This document shows positions 1 through 7,331 of a stretch of DNA of 64,000 nucleotides, piece after piece. This DNA comes from RGIG3528 sp964653855 (GTDB lineage: Bacteria > Bacillota > Clostridia > Lachnospirales > Lachnospiraceae). How positions within the stretch are numbered: the first letter of the stretch is position 1; the number at the start of each line of letters is the position of its first letter. The DNA lies in assembly GCA_964653855.1 (NCBI GenBank), contig CAZZFV010000005.1, forward strand, positions 1 through 64,000, written 5' to 3'. A program made the translations under genes and the position numbers. The notes beneath the pieces were generated by a model. That model made no database searches. It saw only the letters and a program-made list of their open reading frames with translations, and was not told the origin of the DNA.

Positions 1-921
1 CGTTCTCTCTCCTATTCCGAATAGCGAGCAGTTGACTCCGCTTGCACCGTAAAGCCATGCCGTTGTGGAATTCGTAACAGCCTTATAAAAATCGTTGTGT
101 CCGTGCCACTCGAGCAATTCCGACGGAACGCCCGCGTGAGTCATAAGTCCGTATATGATTCCCTGAACGGAACGAGGAATAACGGCACCCGAAAAGTTTA
201 CGCCGTATCCCATCGTATCGCATGCTCTTATCTTAACGGGAAGATTATATTCCGCACCGAGCTTCATAAGCTCAAAGCAGAAAGGAATTACAAATCCGTA
301 TATATCCGAACGCGTAATGTCTTCAAGATGGCATCTTGCGGCAATACCCGTTTCGAGGCACTCTCTCACAACGTTAAGATAATGTTCCATTGCCTGAGCA
401 CGTGTCATTTTCATCTTATAAAAAATATGATAGTCGGAGCACGAAACGAGGATTCCCGTTTCCTTTACGCCTATGTCGCGCACAAGCTCAAAGTCCTTTT
501 TGTTTGCCCTGATCCACGTGGTGCACTCGGGGAACTTGTATCCGCGCTCAAGACACTTATAAAGCGCGTCTCTGTCCTTTTTGCTGTATACAAAAAATTC
601 ACTCTGACGGATAAGTCCGTTCGGACCGCCGAGTTTATGCAAATAATCGTATATTGTGACAATCTGATCCGTCGTATAAGGCTCTCTCGACTGCTGTCCG
701 TCACGGAATGTTGTATCCGTAATCCAGATTTCATCCGGAAAGCAATGCGGAACGATACGATCGTTAAATGCTATTTTCGGAATTTCGTCATAAGGAAAAA
801 GATTTCTGAACACATTCGGCTTGACAACGTCGACAAGTTCATACATATGCTCCTCGAGCATAAGGAGGTTATTGTGCGGATTTACGCGCACCTTGCGGTT
901 TTCCATTACATTTTCAATCAT
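1..921 (-). CDS. (Re)-citrate synthase / 2-isopropylmalate synthase-like protein, 3' end cut off by window edge
   Basis: An open minus-strand frame of 307 codons runs from an ATG at 921 off the left edge without a stop. GAGGAG lies 6 nt upstream of the ATG. The protein carries the HMGL-like (pyruvate carboxyltransferase) TIM-barrel signature WITDTTFRDGQQSR near residue 65, a metal-binding region with CHLEDITR, RACDTMGYG and EWHGHNDFYKAV, and ends in GIGERT, normally followed by GN. Family members usually have about 450 residues, so roughly the last third is missing. The family condenses acetyl-CoA with an oxo-acid. This variant, with its N-terminal extension before WITDTTFRDGQQ, resembles the clostridial proteins identified as (Re)-citrate synthase; isopropylmalate or homocitrate synthase cannot be excluded. 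A good promoter precedes it, so it is probably the first gene of its transcript. Confidence 0.75.
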   Translation of the reverse strand, partial: MIENVMENRKVRVNPHNNLLMLEEHMYELVDVVKPNVFRNLFPYDEIPKIAFNDRIVPHCFPDEIWITDTTFRDGQQSREPYTTDQIVTIYDYLHKLGGPNGLIRQSEFFVYSKKDRDALYKCLERGYKFPECTTWIRANKKDFELVRDIGVKETGILVSCSDYHIFYKMKMTRAQAMEHYLNVVRECLETGIAARCHLEDITRSDIYGFVIPFCFELMKLGAEYNLPVKIRACDTMGYGVNFSGAVIPRSVQGIIYGLMTHAGVPSELLEWHGHNDFYKAVTNSTTAWLYGASGVNCSLFGIGERT

Positions 922-968
922 GACTTACTCCTCTTATATAATCCCAAGTTTATTCAAAGATGTGCATT

Positions 969-997
969 ATTGTATACAATGATACTTGAATTGTCAA
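969..997 (-). promoter_or_regulatory. Sigma-A promoter of the citrate-synthase-like gene with overlapping palindrome
   Basis: On the minus strand TTGACA (997-992) is followed after 17 bp by TACAAT (974-969). The -10 lies inside the perfect palindrome ATTGTATACAAT (969-980), which could be an operator. The start codon is about 48 nt downstream. Confidence 0.65.
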
Positions 998-1078
998 TAA
1001 AAAAGTATACACGAAAACATTAGAAATATTCATAACTACGCTTATATAAACAAATCCTTTTGTTATGTCGATATAAAT

Positions 1079-1190
1079 CATGTATACCGATTGTTGCATT
1101 AACTTACGTATATCGATTATTACATTATTAACCTACATATACCGATTGTCACATTGACTTACATACGACGATTATTACGTTTCATTCATC
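1079..1190 (+). repeat. Four degenerate tandem repeats of about 27 bp upstream of the membrane protein gene
   Basis: Units start at about 1079, 1107, 1136 and 1162. They share the pattern CATATACCGATTGTYACATT followed by an ACTTA-like end, with lengths of 26-29 bp. The last unit ends about 20 nt before the ATG at 1211. The spacing is close to 2.5 helical turns. The array fills most of the space between two divergently transcribed genes, so it may be a set of regulator binding sites. Confidence 0.6.
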
Positions 1191-1210
1191 ATAAAAAAGG
1201 ATTTAAAATC

Positions 1211-2323
1211 ATGAAAAAAATATTTTACACTCTCATATACGGAAACAGACGCACAAAGCTCATGCTTCTTCTTATGATCACGGGCTTTATTCTCGGATTT
1301 TCGGTTTTTGTTTACGCTCTCATCGTCAAAAATTACATAGCGGTCGTATCGGCGCTTGTGCTCCTTGTGGCAGACATAATTCTGGTTCTCGGAACAGACT
1401 TTAATACGCTTCTCCTAAATACGGAAAAATCAAAAAACAAGCAAAAATCTTCAAAAAAAGCGAATAAAAGCAAGGATTTAAGTGCCGACGAAAATGTCCC
1501 CGAAAGTGACAACGACTTACCGGATTTAAACACAAACGATTTTCAAAACAGAAAAAAAACAAATGATTTCGAAAAAAATGACCCGGAACCCAAAAAGAAC
1601 ATTTTTGAAGAAGACGAAGTAAATCCTCTAACGCTCTACGACAAAAATTCCTTAAAAAAGCTTTTCGTAAAATACAAGGTAAAACAGGAACATACTTTAA
1701 TATTGATAGACGAATGCAAAAAGGAAAAAATTTACGAGTGCCCCGGAATTTTGTGGAAAGATAAAGTATACGCTTACATCCTTCTCCTCGAAAAAGAGCC
1801 CCGCATGGTAAAATTTAATTTTTACGATTACAACGAGCTTCACATCCGTGTAGAAGTGCCCGCGGATCCCGAAAGAGAATATAAACAATTTAAAGAAAAA
1901 ACATTGCTCGGCGAAATGTATAAGTCGTATTTACCGAACTATACGATTTTAAATCCCAAAGACAAATTCGCACGGAAATACAAAAAGAATCTTTACGGAA
2001 TAGGCCCCGACATTTTTTGCACGTCGTCGTCCGTAAAGAACATCATGAAAATATTGTCGTTAAATCTTGTGCTTACCGAGTCAAACATCCAAAAGAGATC
2101 TTACAGCGACTGGTTTAAGAGAATATACATCTCAAGACTCATGTATCGCGACAAGGTGTTTGAGCCCGAAGAATACAAAAATCAGGTTCTTGCGCTCCTT
2201 AACGAAATGGCGGAGACCGCAGACAACGAAGACTTTGCATTAAGTCTTTCGCAGCTCCTTAACGGCTCTCTGATTCCCCAGGAATATGCCGATTACGCAA
2301 ATTATAAAAGAAAGAACAAGTAA
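1211..2323 (+). CDS. Membrane protein of unknown function with charged linker and C-terminal cytosolic domain
   Basis: The product has 370 residues from the ATG at 1211, preceded by AAAAAAGG at 10 nt; a TTG at 1154 in frame is rejected because it has no ribosome binding site and lies in the repeat array. Two hydrophobic segments (about residues 16-40 and 42-63) are followed by a Lys/Asn/Asp-rich low-complexity linker (to about residue 150). A folded region of about 220 residues rich in aromatic and charged residues follows. I recognise no family. The gene stands alone: a divergent gene lies upstream and its own terminator downstream. A membrane-tethered domain of unknown role is all that can be said. 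Confidence 0.7.
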   Translation: MKKIFYTLIYGNRRTKLMLLLMITGFILGFSVFVYALIVKNYIAVVSALVLLVADIILVLGTDFNTLLLNTEKSKNKQKSSKKANKSKDLSADENVPESDNDLPDLNTNDFQNRKKTNDFEKNDPEPKKNIFEEDEVNPLTLYDKNSLKKLFVKYKVKQEHTLILIDECKKEKIYECPGILWKDKVYAYILLLEKEPRMVKFNFYDYNELHIRVEVPADPEREYKQFKEKTLLGEMYKSYLPNYTILNPKDKFARKYKKNLYGIGPDIFCTSSSVKNIMKILSLNLVLTESNIQKRSYSDWFKRIYISRLMYRDKVFEPEEYKNQVLALLNEMAETADNEDFALSLSQLLNGSLIPQEYADYANYKRKNK

Positions 2324-2362
2324 GCATACGGCATGATAAAATGTCTTTGCCGTATAAAAAAA

Positions 2363-2404
2363 GAAAAGCCAAATGAGTGGATTTCACTCTTTTGGCTTTT
2401 TTGT
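2363..2404 (+). terminator. Intrinsic terminator of the 1211-2323 gene
   Basis: The arms AAAAGCCAAATGAGTG and CACTCTTTTGGCTTTT form a stem around the loop GATTT, with a run of T at its 3' end (to 2402). It lies about 40 nt after the stop codon. Confidence 0.85.
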
Positions 2405-2456
2405 TATTAATTTTTGATATCAAATTTTAAATTGTTCTTTTAAAACATTCTGTTAA

Positions 2457-2556
2457 NNNNNNNNNNNNNNNNNNNNNNNNNNNNNNNNNNNNNNNNNNNN
2501 NNNNNNNNNNNNNNNNNNNNNNNNNNNNNNNNNNNNNNNNNNNNNNNNNNNNNNNN
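2457..2556. other. Assembly gap (100 N) with identical flanks
   Basis: Exactly 100 N, the usual placeholder length. The 14 bases before the gap (AAACATTCTGTTAA, ending at 2456) are identical to the 14 bases after it (2557-2570). The two contig ends may therefore overlap and little or no sequence may be missing. Confidence 0.9.
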
Positions 2557-2588
2557 AAACATTCTGTTAAGCATTCTTTTAAAACGCT

Positions 2589-3530
2589 TTACTCGGCATC
2601 TTCTTCCAAAGGAAGCGCGGTACCGAAAGAATAGCTTGTTGCACGCTCTTCTACGTCTACCCAGCTTTCGTCAAGGTATTGGTTGAATCTCTCGCAAAGT
2701 CCCGAACCTTTTCTGAATATAACAACATGCTCGTTGTCTTCAAGGTCGCAAAGCTTTGTAAGGAATGTGTAATAACCGTATACGATATATTCGTCGGCTT
2801 CAAGCGTAGACATAACCGCAGCCGCACACTCTTCGTTTTCCACAAGAGTCAGCATATCGTTGATTGTCTCTGCCGTAACATAAGTATATCCGAGAGTCTT
2901 CATGAGTTCTTCGCCTTCGGAATCCTTAACCACCGCAATCGTCTGACCTTTAAGATCTTCCGCAGACGTATATTCGTTGTACGAAGGAACTATGAAGCAC
3001 TGTCCCTCAATAAGAAGCGGGTCCGATACGTCAACGTCTTTTCCCGCAAGATCATCCGGATCAACGCATGTCCAAATACAATCAACCTCACCGCTTGCAA
3101 GCTGATCATACATTGTATCTTCCTCGACAACGGAAACTCTTACCTGAAGTCCGAGCTCGCAATAGGCAAAAAGCTGAGCAACATCGATATAAAATCCGAC
3201 GGGATAATCGTCTTCGTCATAAAGGAAAGGCTCGCGCATAACCGCACCGATAACGATATATCCGTTTGTGAGCGCACTTGCGAGATCGCCGTTTGTGTCG
3301 TTGATTACGACATCGGATTTTGAGGAATCATCGCTTCCCTGAGTATCCGTTGAACCCGTATCCGTATTCGTCGTACCGGAATCCGTATTTTCCGTATCCC
3401 AAAGCTCATCGTCCGAACCTTCGGGATTGTAAATTTCGGTTTGCTGCTGCGTGCCGCATCCCGTCATCGTTCCGAGCATCATCGCAAAAATCATGCCAAA
3501 AACCAAAATCTTTGTAAATTTCTTTCTCAT
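2589..3530 (-). CDS. Extracellular solute-binding lipoprotein, family 3 (amino-acid type)
   Basis: The start is taken at the ATG at 3530 (313 residues), with AAGGGG about 8 nt upstream; an in-frame ATG 20 codons earlier lacks a binding site. The N-terminus MRKKFTKILVFG leads into a lipobox with Cys in TMTGCG. A Thr/Ser/Asp/Gly-rich linker follows to about residue 75. The rest matches SBP_bac_3 proteins: EPFLYDEDDYPVGFYIDVA near the N-terminus of the domain, then QLASGEVDCIW and AVVKDSEGEELM. Such proteins deliver amino acids to ABC importers, but no permease or ATPase gene is adjacent, so it may serve a transporter encoded elsewhere or act as a sensor. It ends 32 nt from an assembly gap. Confidence 0.85.
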   Translation of the reverse strand: MRKKFTKILVFGMIFAMMLGTMTGCGTQQQTEIYNPEGSDDELWDTENTDSGTTNTDTGSTDTQGSDDSSKSDVVINDTNGDLASALTNGYIVIGAVMREPFLYDEDDYPVGFYIDVAQLFAYCELGLQVRVSVVEEDTMYDQLASGEVDCIWTCVDPDDLAGKDVDVSDPLLIEGQCFIVPSYNEYTSAEDLKGQTIAVVKDSEGEELMKTLGYTYVTAETINDMLTLVENEECAAAVMSTLEADEYIVYGYYTFLTKLCDLEDNEHVVIFRKGSGLCERFNQYLDESWVDVEERATSYSFGTALPLEEDAE

Positions 3531-3580
3531 ACAAAGCCCCTTTTTCAAATTAAAGTTATGCGTCAAAAAACGCATTGCAT

Positions 3581-3609
3581 ACCTTATCACACCGCACCGA
3601 AAATTTCAA
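3581..3609 (-). promoter_or_regulatory. Candidate promoter of the family 3 binding protein
   Basis: On the minus strand TTGAAA (3609-3604) and TAAGGT (3586-3581) are separated by 17 bp. The -10 is weak. The site overlaps the left arm of the inverted repeat 3594-3606 / 3656-3667. Confidence 0.4.
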
Positions 3610-3683
3610 TGTTTTTAACAATTTTTACACAAAGACGAAAAGGCTCAAAATCTCAAAATTTCGGTGCAAAGTTTTTTCCTATC

Positions 3684-4427
3684 CTATATGCAGCAAAAGT
3701 ATCCTCCGCTCCCGCCGCAGCAGCAATTAAGTATCAGACACCATGTGCACAAATTATTTAATCCGTGGCTTCTGCCATACCCTTCGCTTCTTCTGTCATA
3801 CCACGTTCCGCCCGATTCCAGTGCCTCATAAAGATGCCTGTAATCGTAATTTTCGGGCTCAAGGCTTGTTGCCGTCCTTGCGTGTTCGGACGCCGCAACA
3901 TTGTTTCCCATATGAAGATTGCACACCGCGGAAAGATAATACCATTCGGCATCCCGTGACTCGGACGGAATGTTCGATAGAACGTTTAACGCCTCTCTGT
4001 AACGGTCCGCAGCCATATATCCGCGTGCGGATCTGTAATATTGTTCTTCGCTTGAATACGAGTTTCCGTGTTGCGAGTTTCCGTATTGTGAATTCCCGTA
4101 TTGCGAACCGCCCATATTCCGGAAAAAATCGTAAAAATCTCCGAAACCGCCGTAGCCGTAGGAATCGTTGCCGTTACCATAGTTTCCGTATCCGGAGCCG
4201 GAATTTCCCTCATAATTATAAGAAGAATCGGTTCCGTGTTCTTTTTCGTATACGATCTGCTCGTACGCCGCCTGAACCTCTTTAAATTTTTCTTCCGCTT
4301 TGTCTTTATCAGGATTATTTATGTTTGAATCTGGATGATATTTACGGCTTAACGCCCTGTATTGCTTTTTTATATCATCCATCGATGCGTCTCTTGAAAC
4401 CTCAAGAACTTTGTATGGATCCGTCAT
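3684..4427 (-). CDS. J-domain protein with TPR-like region and Cys-rich C-terminus
   Basis: The product has 247 residues starting at the ATG at 4427 (AAAAGGA about 8 nt upstream). Residues 1-65 are a J-domain with the HPD motif at 31-33, so it should stimulate an Hsp70 ATPase. A Gly/Tyr/Asn/Ser-rich stretch (about 70-130) contains short repeats of the type QYGNS. A helical TPR-like segment follows (about 135-205). The tail is very cysteine-rich and hydrophobic (CTWCLILNCCCGG). It lacks the zinc-finger and C-terminal domains of DnaJ itself, so it is a specialised J-protein. It overlaps the upstream DUF5685 gene by 26 nt, which implies translational coupling. Confidence 0.85.
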   Translation of the reverse strand: MTDPYKVLEVSRDASMDDIKKQYRALSRKYHPDSNINNPDKDKAEEKFKEVQAAYEQIVYEKEHGTDSSYNYEGNSGSGYGNYGNGNDSYGYGGFGDFYDFFRNMGGSQYGNSQYGNSQHGNSYSSEEQYYRSARGYMAADRYREALNVLSNIPSESRDAEWYYLSAVCNLHMGNNVAASEHARTATSLEPENYDYRHLYEALESGGTWYDRRSEGYGRSHGLNNLCTWCLILNCCCGGSGGYFCCI

Positions 4428-5244
4428 CACTCTTTTCCTTTTCGTAAGTTTCATTTATCCGCGTAAACATTCCCGAATAAATGATATTTCGCAAAATTTC
4501 CATATTATCTACAACAGGCAGTATTTCAAAAAGTCTTGCGACTTCCGCCGCCATCATTTTTAAGACTTTTTTTCCGTATGTTTTTACATCGTTGTTGTTT
4601 AAAACAAACGGATTGTAACTGCCCGATTTTTTATCTTTTTCATAATCGCAATAAGCATCCGCAAAATACACGAATTTCCCCATATAAAAGCCGATGCCCC
4701 TTAGGATTTCACTCCACTCGTCATTATTTTTTGCATATATCTCGCCAAGCATTCTGCCGGTTAAATTTGCGGCAGCTTCAAAATCCGGATTCTTTTCGTT
4801 TTCGATTTTATGAAGCTCCGTAATATAATTGTCCACTGCTTTTGCCTGACACGCATACGCTTTTTTTATTTTTCCGGTTTTATGTTTTATAATCAATGCA
4901 TAAACAAAAGCAAATAAGTTCTTTGAATCGTACCATTTGTCTTTCATGTTTTCATACGACAAAAGAAGATTCATGTCGGCGGCATATTTTACGTTGTTGC
5001 CGGCAATCGCCTTGTGACGGATTACAGGATTTGCGAGACACCTTTTACTTACAATTTTTGTTTCGTCGTCGTAAAGCCCGTCAAGCAGCATCGCAAGAAA
5101 AGTCATGTCAAAACTCAAAACAATTCTTCCGTGCGGACCGGTATTTTTTCTTATTTCGTCACAAACGCCGCAATAATAGGCACGATACAGTTCGTAGTCC
5201 TTTATCTTAAGCTCCTGTTTATTTATGTTTATATAACCGAACAA
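4402..5244 (-). CDS. DUF5685 family protein
   Basis: The product has 280 residues and starts with TTG at 5244, preceded by GGGAG at 7 nt. The N-terminus MFGYININKQELKIKDYEL, then YYCGVCDEI, and the internal DAYCDYEKDKKSGSYNPF are typical of the DUF5685 family of Firmicutes, which has no established function. The sequence looks all-helical, with a conserved CxxC near residue 30 and an Asp-rich DxxxDYEKD motif that recalls isoprenoid-synthase-type helical folds; that comparison is only an inference. It sits between a zinc-ribbon membrane protein (25 nt upstream) and the J-domain gene (26-nt overlap), so the three probably act together in protein folding or membrane biogenesis. Confidence 0.8.
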   Translation of the reverse strand: MFGYININKQELKIKDYELYRAYYCGVCDEIRKNTGPHGRIVLSFDMTFLAMLLDGLYDDETKIVSKRCLANPVIRHKAIAGNNVKYAADMNLLLSYENMKDKWYDSKNLFAFVYALIIKHKTGKIKKAYACQAKAVDNYITELHKIENEKNPDFEAAANLTGRMLGEIYAKNNDEWSEILRGIGFYMGKFVYFADAYCDYEKDKKSGSYNPFVLNNNDVKTYGKKVLKMMAAEVARLFEILPVVDNMEILRNIIYSGMFTRINETYEKEKSDDGSIQSS

Positions 5245-5269
5245 CTGATTCTCCCGTTTTCCCGGCGTA

Positions 5270-5701
5270 TTACTTTCTTTTACCGGTATGCTTTACAAAT
5301 TTTCTGCCGCATTTTTTGCACGTGATTTCAATTTTTCCGTGATGACGCGGCACTCTTATCTTTTGCTTACATCCCGGACACTTAAAATACCTGTAGTTTT
5401 TGTCAAAACCGAATCCGAATATCCCCTTTATCTTTCCGATTATGGCATAAAACCTGTAATTTTCGCGTGCACGCTTGTCTCTCTTGGTCGAAAAAATTCT
5501 CATATATTCATATACAAGAATCAAAATCGACACCACATATACAGACCTCCTTACGTACACATTCGGTATAAATTGGGAACCGAGCATAAGAATAAGCCCG
5601 AATATAAAAAGAAACTTCCCAAAGCCGTCAAATCCGTACCTGTTGTACATCGCGCGGCTCATTTTTTCCCTCATACCGTTAAAAAGCCCTTTTTGTTGCA
5701 T
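5270..5701 (-). CDS. Small membrane protein with C-terminal zinc ribbon
   Basis: The product has 143 residues from the ATG at 5701. GGAGGT immediately upstream decides the start over a TTG four codons earlier. A basic N-terminus is followed by two hydrophobic segments (about residues 28-46 and 54-70). After a basic stretch comes a zinc-ribbon motif, CPGCKQKIRVP with a second CKKCGRKF, ending in HTGKRK. The ribbon should face the cytoplasm. It is the first gene of an apparent operon with DUF5685 and the J-domain protein. Its function is unknown. Confidence 0.75.
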   Translation of the reverse strand: MQQKGLFNGMREKMSRAMYNRYGFDGFGKFLFIFGLILMLGSQFIPNVYVRRSVYVVSILILVYEYMRIFSTKRDKRARENYRFYAIIGKIKGIFGFGFDKNYRYFKCPGCKQKIRVPRHHGKIEITCKKCGRKFVKHTGKRK

Positions 5702-5745
5702 ATTTACCTCCAAAAAAATTTAAAGAATCGCTCGGGCTTTCATAC

Positions 5746-5800
5746 ATAAAAAAGCCTTCGGACGATAATCTTTAATTATTAAAGATAATACTCCAAAGGC
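5746..5800 (-). terminator. Intrinsic terminator of the CarD-like gene
   Basis: On the minus strand GCCTTTGGA pairs with TCCGAAGGC (one mismatch). An inner palindrome ATCTTTAA/TTAAAGAT extends the hairpin, and TTTTTTA follows at 5753-5747. It lies 30 nt after the stop at 5831. Confidence 0.8.
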
Positions 5801-5830
5801 GGGAATTCAAATAATAATTTTATAAACTCT

Positions 5831-6343
5831 TTACAAAGACACACAACCTTCAAATATCTCTATTGCCTCGTTAAGTTTCTTCTCGGCTTCGCTTTCGCCT
5901 ATCGCAACTCCGAACTCTTCAAAAAGCTTTGTGGAAACTATTTTAAAATATCTTTCATCCGTAGATGTTGTTTTTTTGCCGTTCAAGGCTCTTGTTTGCT
6001 TACGTATGCAAAGTGTCTTCAAAAGTTCAAGCCATCTGATACAGTCAAGCGAAAAAATTGCGTCCTTATATACAAGCTCGCATTGCTTCTCGTTTACAAT
6101 GGTATATTCGTTGATGCTGTCTATTTGAGAAAGTGCATCATTTGCCTGCTCAGCGGAAATAACCGGGCGAATCTTCGCCTTTTCGTTGTTTGTGGGGAGA
6201 TAAATGTAATTGGTCTTATTGCCTATCGGAACCATGATATAATATTCCGTTCCCATGTCGGTGCCCGCCATACCCATGACAATATCCTTGACACAACAGA
6301 CTCCGTTATTACCGTATTGCAATAAATCTCCTTTTTTAAACAC
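5831..6343 (-). CDS. CarD-like (CdnL/TRCF-interaction domain) transcriptional regulator
   Basis: The product has 170 residues with a GTG start at 6343 (AAGGTG 5 nt upstream). The N-terminal MFKKGDLLQYGNNGVCCVKDI is the CarD/CdnL RNA-polymerase interaction domain, a Tudor-like fold related to the Mfd RNAP-binding domain, followed by YYIMVP and YLPTNNE. The C-terminal half is helical, as expected for the DNA-contacting part. The family binds the RNA polymerase beta subunit and stabilises open complexes. It is monocistronic, with its own promoter and terminator, just downstream of a tRNA operon. Confidence 0.85.
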   Translation of the reverse strand: MFKKGDLLQYGNNGVCCVKDIVMGMAGTDMGTEYYIMVPIGNKTNYIYLPTNNEKAKIRPVISAEQANDALSQIDSINEYTIVNEKQCELVYKDAIFSLDCIRWLELLKTLCIRKQTRALNGKKTTSTDERYFKIVSTKLFEEFGVAIGESEAEKKLNEAIEIFEGCVSL

Positions 6344-6386
6344 TGTACACCTTTGCCTTTCTGAAAGCAGACCACTCTCAAGCTAT

Positions 6387-6415
6387 ATTATAGCACATCA
6401 TTCAAAAAAAGTTAA
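6387..6415 (-). promoter_or_regulatory. Promoter of the CarD-like gene
   Basis: On the minus strand TTAACT (6415-6410) and TATAAT (6392-6387) are separated by 17 bp. The GTG start is 44 nt downstream. Confidence 0.6.
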
Positions 6416-6452
6416 TAGAAATTTTAAATTTTGCGAAAATTTCCCATACGAC

Positions 6453-6484
6453 AAAAAAAGAGTGACCGCTTTCGATCACTCTTT
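6453..6484 (-). terminator. Intrinsic terminator of the tRNA operon
   Basis: On the minus strand AAAGAGTGATC pairs with GGTCACTCTTT and is followed by a T run. It lies directly after tRNA-Lys. Confidence 0.85.
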
Positions 6485-6486
6485 AA

Positions 6487-6559
6487 TGAGCCACGCGGGA
6501 CTCGAACCCGCGACACCTTGATTAAAAGTCAAGTGCTCTACCGCCTGAGCTAGTAGCCC
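6487..6559 (-). tRNA. tRNA-Lys(UUU)
   Basis: Minus-strand cloverleaf with acceptor GGGCTAC/GTGGCTC, anticodon stem CTTGA/TCAAG, loop CTTTTAA (anticodon TTT) and T-loop GGTTCGAGTCC. CCA is not encoded. It is the last gene of the tRNA operon. Confidence 0.95.
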
Positions 6560-6623
6560 ATATTGATTATAAACACAAAATTGTTTAAGCAACAACGACT
6601 CATCAAAACCGTTATGCTTTAAG

Positions 6624-6695
6624 CTGGGCTAGCTGGATTCGAACCAGCGAATGCAGCAGTCAAAGTGCTGTGTCTTACCGCTTGACGATAGCCCA
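6624..6695 (-). tRNA. tRNA-Gln(UUG)
   Basis: Acceptor TGGGCTA/TAGCCCA, anticodon stem CAGCA/TGCTG with loop CTTTGAC (anticodon TTG), T-arm CTGGTTCGAATCCAG. The U1-A72 end pair is typical of tRNA-Gln. Confidence 0.95.
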
Positions 6696-6724
6696 ATGTT
6701 TGCTATTGCCCAAAAATTACACAA

Positions 6725-6799
6725 GGTGGATACAGGGACTCGAACCCTGGGCCTCCAGAGCCACAATCTGGCGCGCTAGCCAACTGCGCTATATCCACC
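6725..6799 (-). tRNA. tRNA-His(GUG)
   Basis: Acceptor GTGGATA/TATCCAC with an extra encoded G at -1 (6799) facing discriminator C, as expected for tRNA-His. Anticodon stem CCAGA/TCTGG, loop TTGTGGC (anticodon GTG). Confidence 0.95.
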
Positions 6800-6921
6800 A
6801 TATATTTATCCAAAAAATATGCGCTCTGCTCCACTATATCGGCAGACCGCAAGTGAACTTAATCGGATTTTTTAATGTGTCTTTCGAAAAAGCCCTTAAA
6901 CAACCGGGATTCATTCGGAAA

Positions 6922-6995
6922 TGTGTCAGAAGGGATTCGAACCCCCGACACCCGCCTTAGAAGGGCGGTGCTCTATCCAGCTGAGCTACTGACAC
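6922..6995 (-). tRNA. tRNA-Arg(UCU)
   Basis: Acceptor GTGTCAG/CTGACAC, anticodon stem CCGCC/GGCGG, loop CTTCTAA (anticodon TCT), T-loop GGTTCGAATCC. Confidence 0.95.
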
Positions 6996-7024
6996 ATGCG
7001 TTTAAGTTTTTTTGCTTAAACGAG

Positions 7025-7095
7025 AGCGGGTGATGGGAATCGAACCCACGTGTCTAGCTTGGAAGGCTAGTGTTCTACCATTGAACTACACCCGC
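7025..7095 (-). tRNA. tRNA-Gly(UCC)
   Basis: Acceptor GCGGGTG/CACCCGC, anticodon stem CTAGC/GCTAG, loop CTTCCAA (anticodon TCC). Confidence 0.95.
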
Positions 7096-7122
7096 ATAAT
7101 ATCACATGTATTTAATTCAAAA

Positions 7123-7196
7123 TCGGGGTGACAGGATTCGAACCTGCGACCTCCTGCTCCCAAAGCAGGCGCTCCACCAAGCTGAGCCACACCCCG
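7123..7196 (-). tRNA. tRNA-Pro(UGG)
   Basis: Acceptor CGGGGTG/CACCCCG, anticodon stem CCTGC/GCAGG, loop TTTGGGA (anticodon TGG). First gene of the six-tRNA operon. Confidence 0.95.
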
Positions 7197-7239
7197 CCGG
7201 TAGTGTTTTCTCTGTCCACCTTTTTTGAACGCAAGCAGG

Positions 7240-7268
7240 ATTATACAACATAGAAATTTAGTTGTCAA
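7240..7268 (-). promoter_or_regulatory. Strong promoter of the tRNA operon
   Basis: On the minus strand TTGACA (7268-7263) and TATAAT (7245-7240) are both perfect and 17 bp apart, as expected for a stable-RNA operon. tRNA-Pro begins 43 nt downstream. Confidence 0.85.
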
Positions 7269-7331
7269 CTACTTTTTGTTAAAAAATTTACCGGTTCTAT
7301 TAACCTTTTATTTCCGCTTTGATTTTGGCTT

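Noticed and set aside
97..1023. Long plus-strand ORF of 308 codons
   Set aside because: It is antisense to the citrate-synthase-like gene, which has clear family motifs, a ribosome binding site and a promoter; the plus-strand translation shows no domain.
1079..1190. CRISPR array
   Set aside because: The units are degenerate and directly abutting, with no spacers and no cas genes.
2679..3323. Plus-strand ORF of 214 codons
   Set aside because: It lies antisense within the family 3 binding-protein gene and has no ribosome binding site or recognisable domain.
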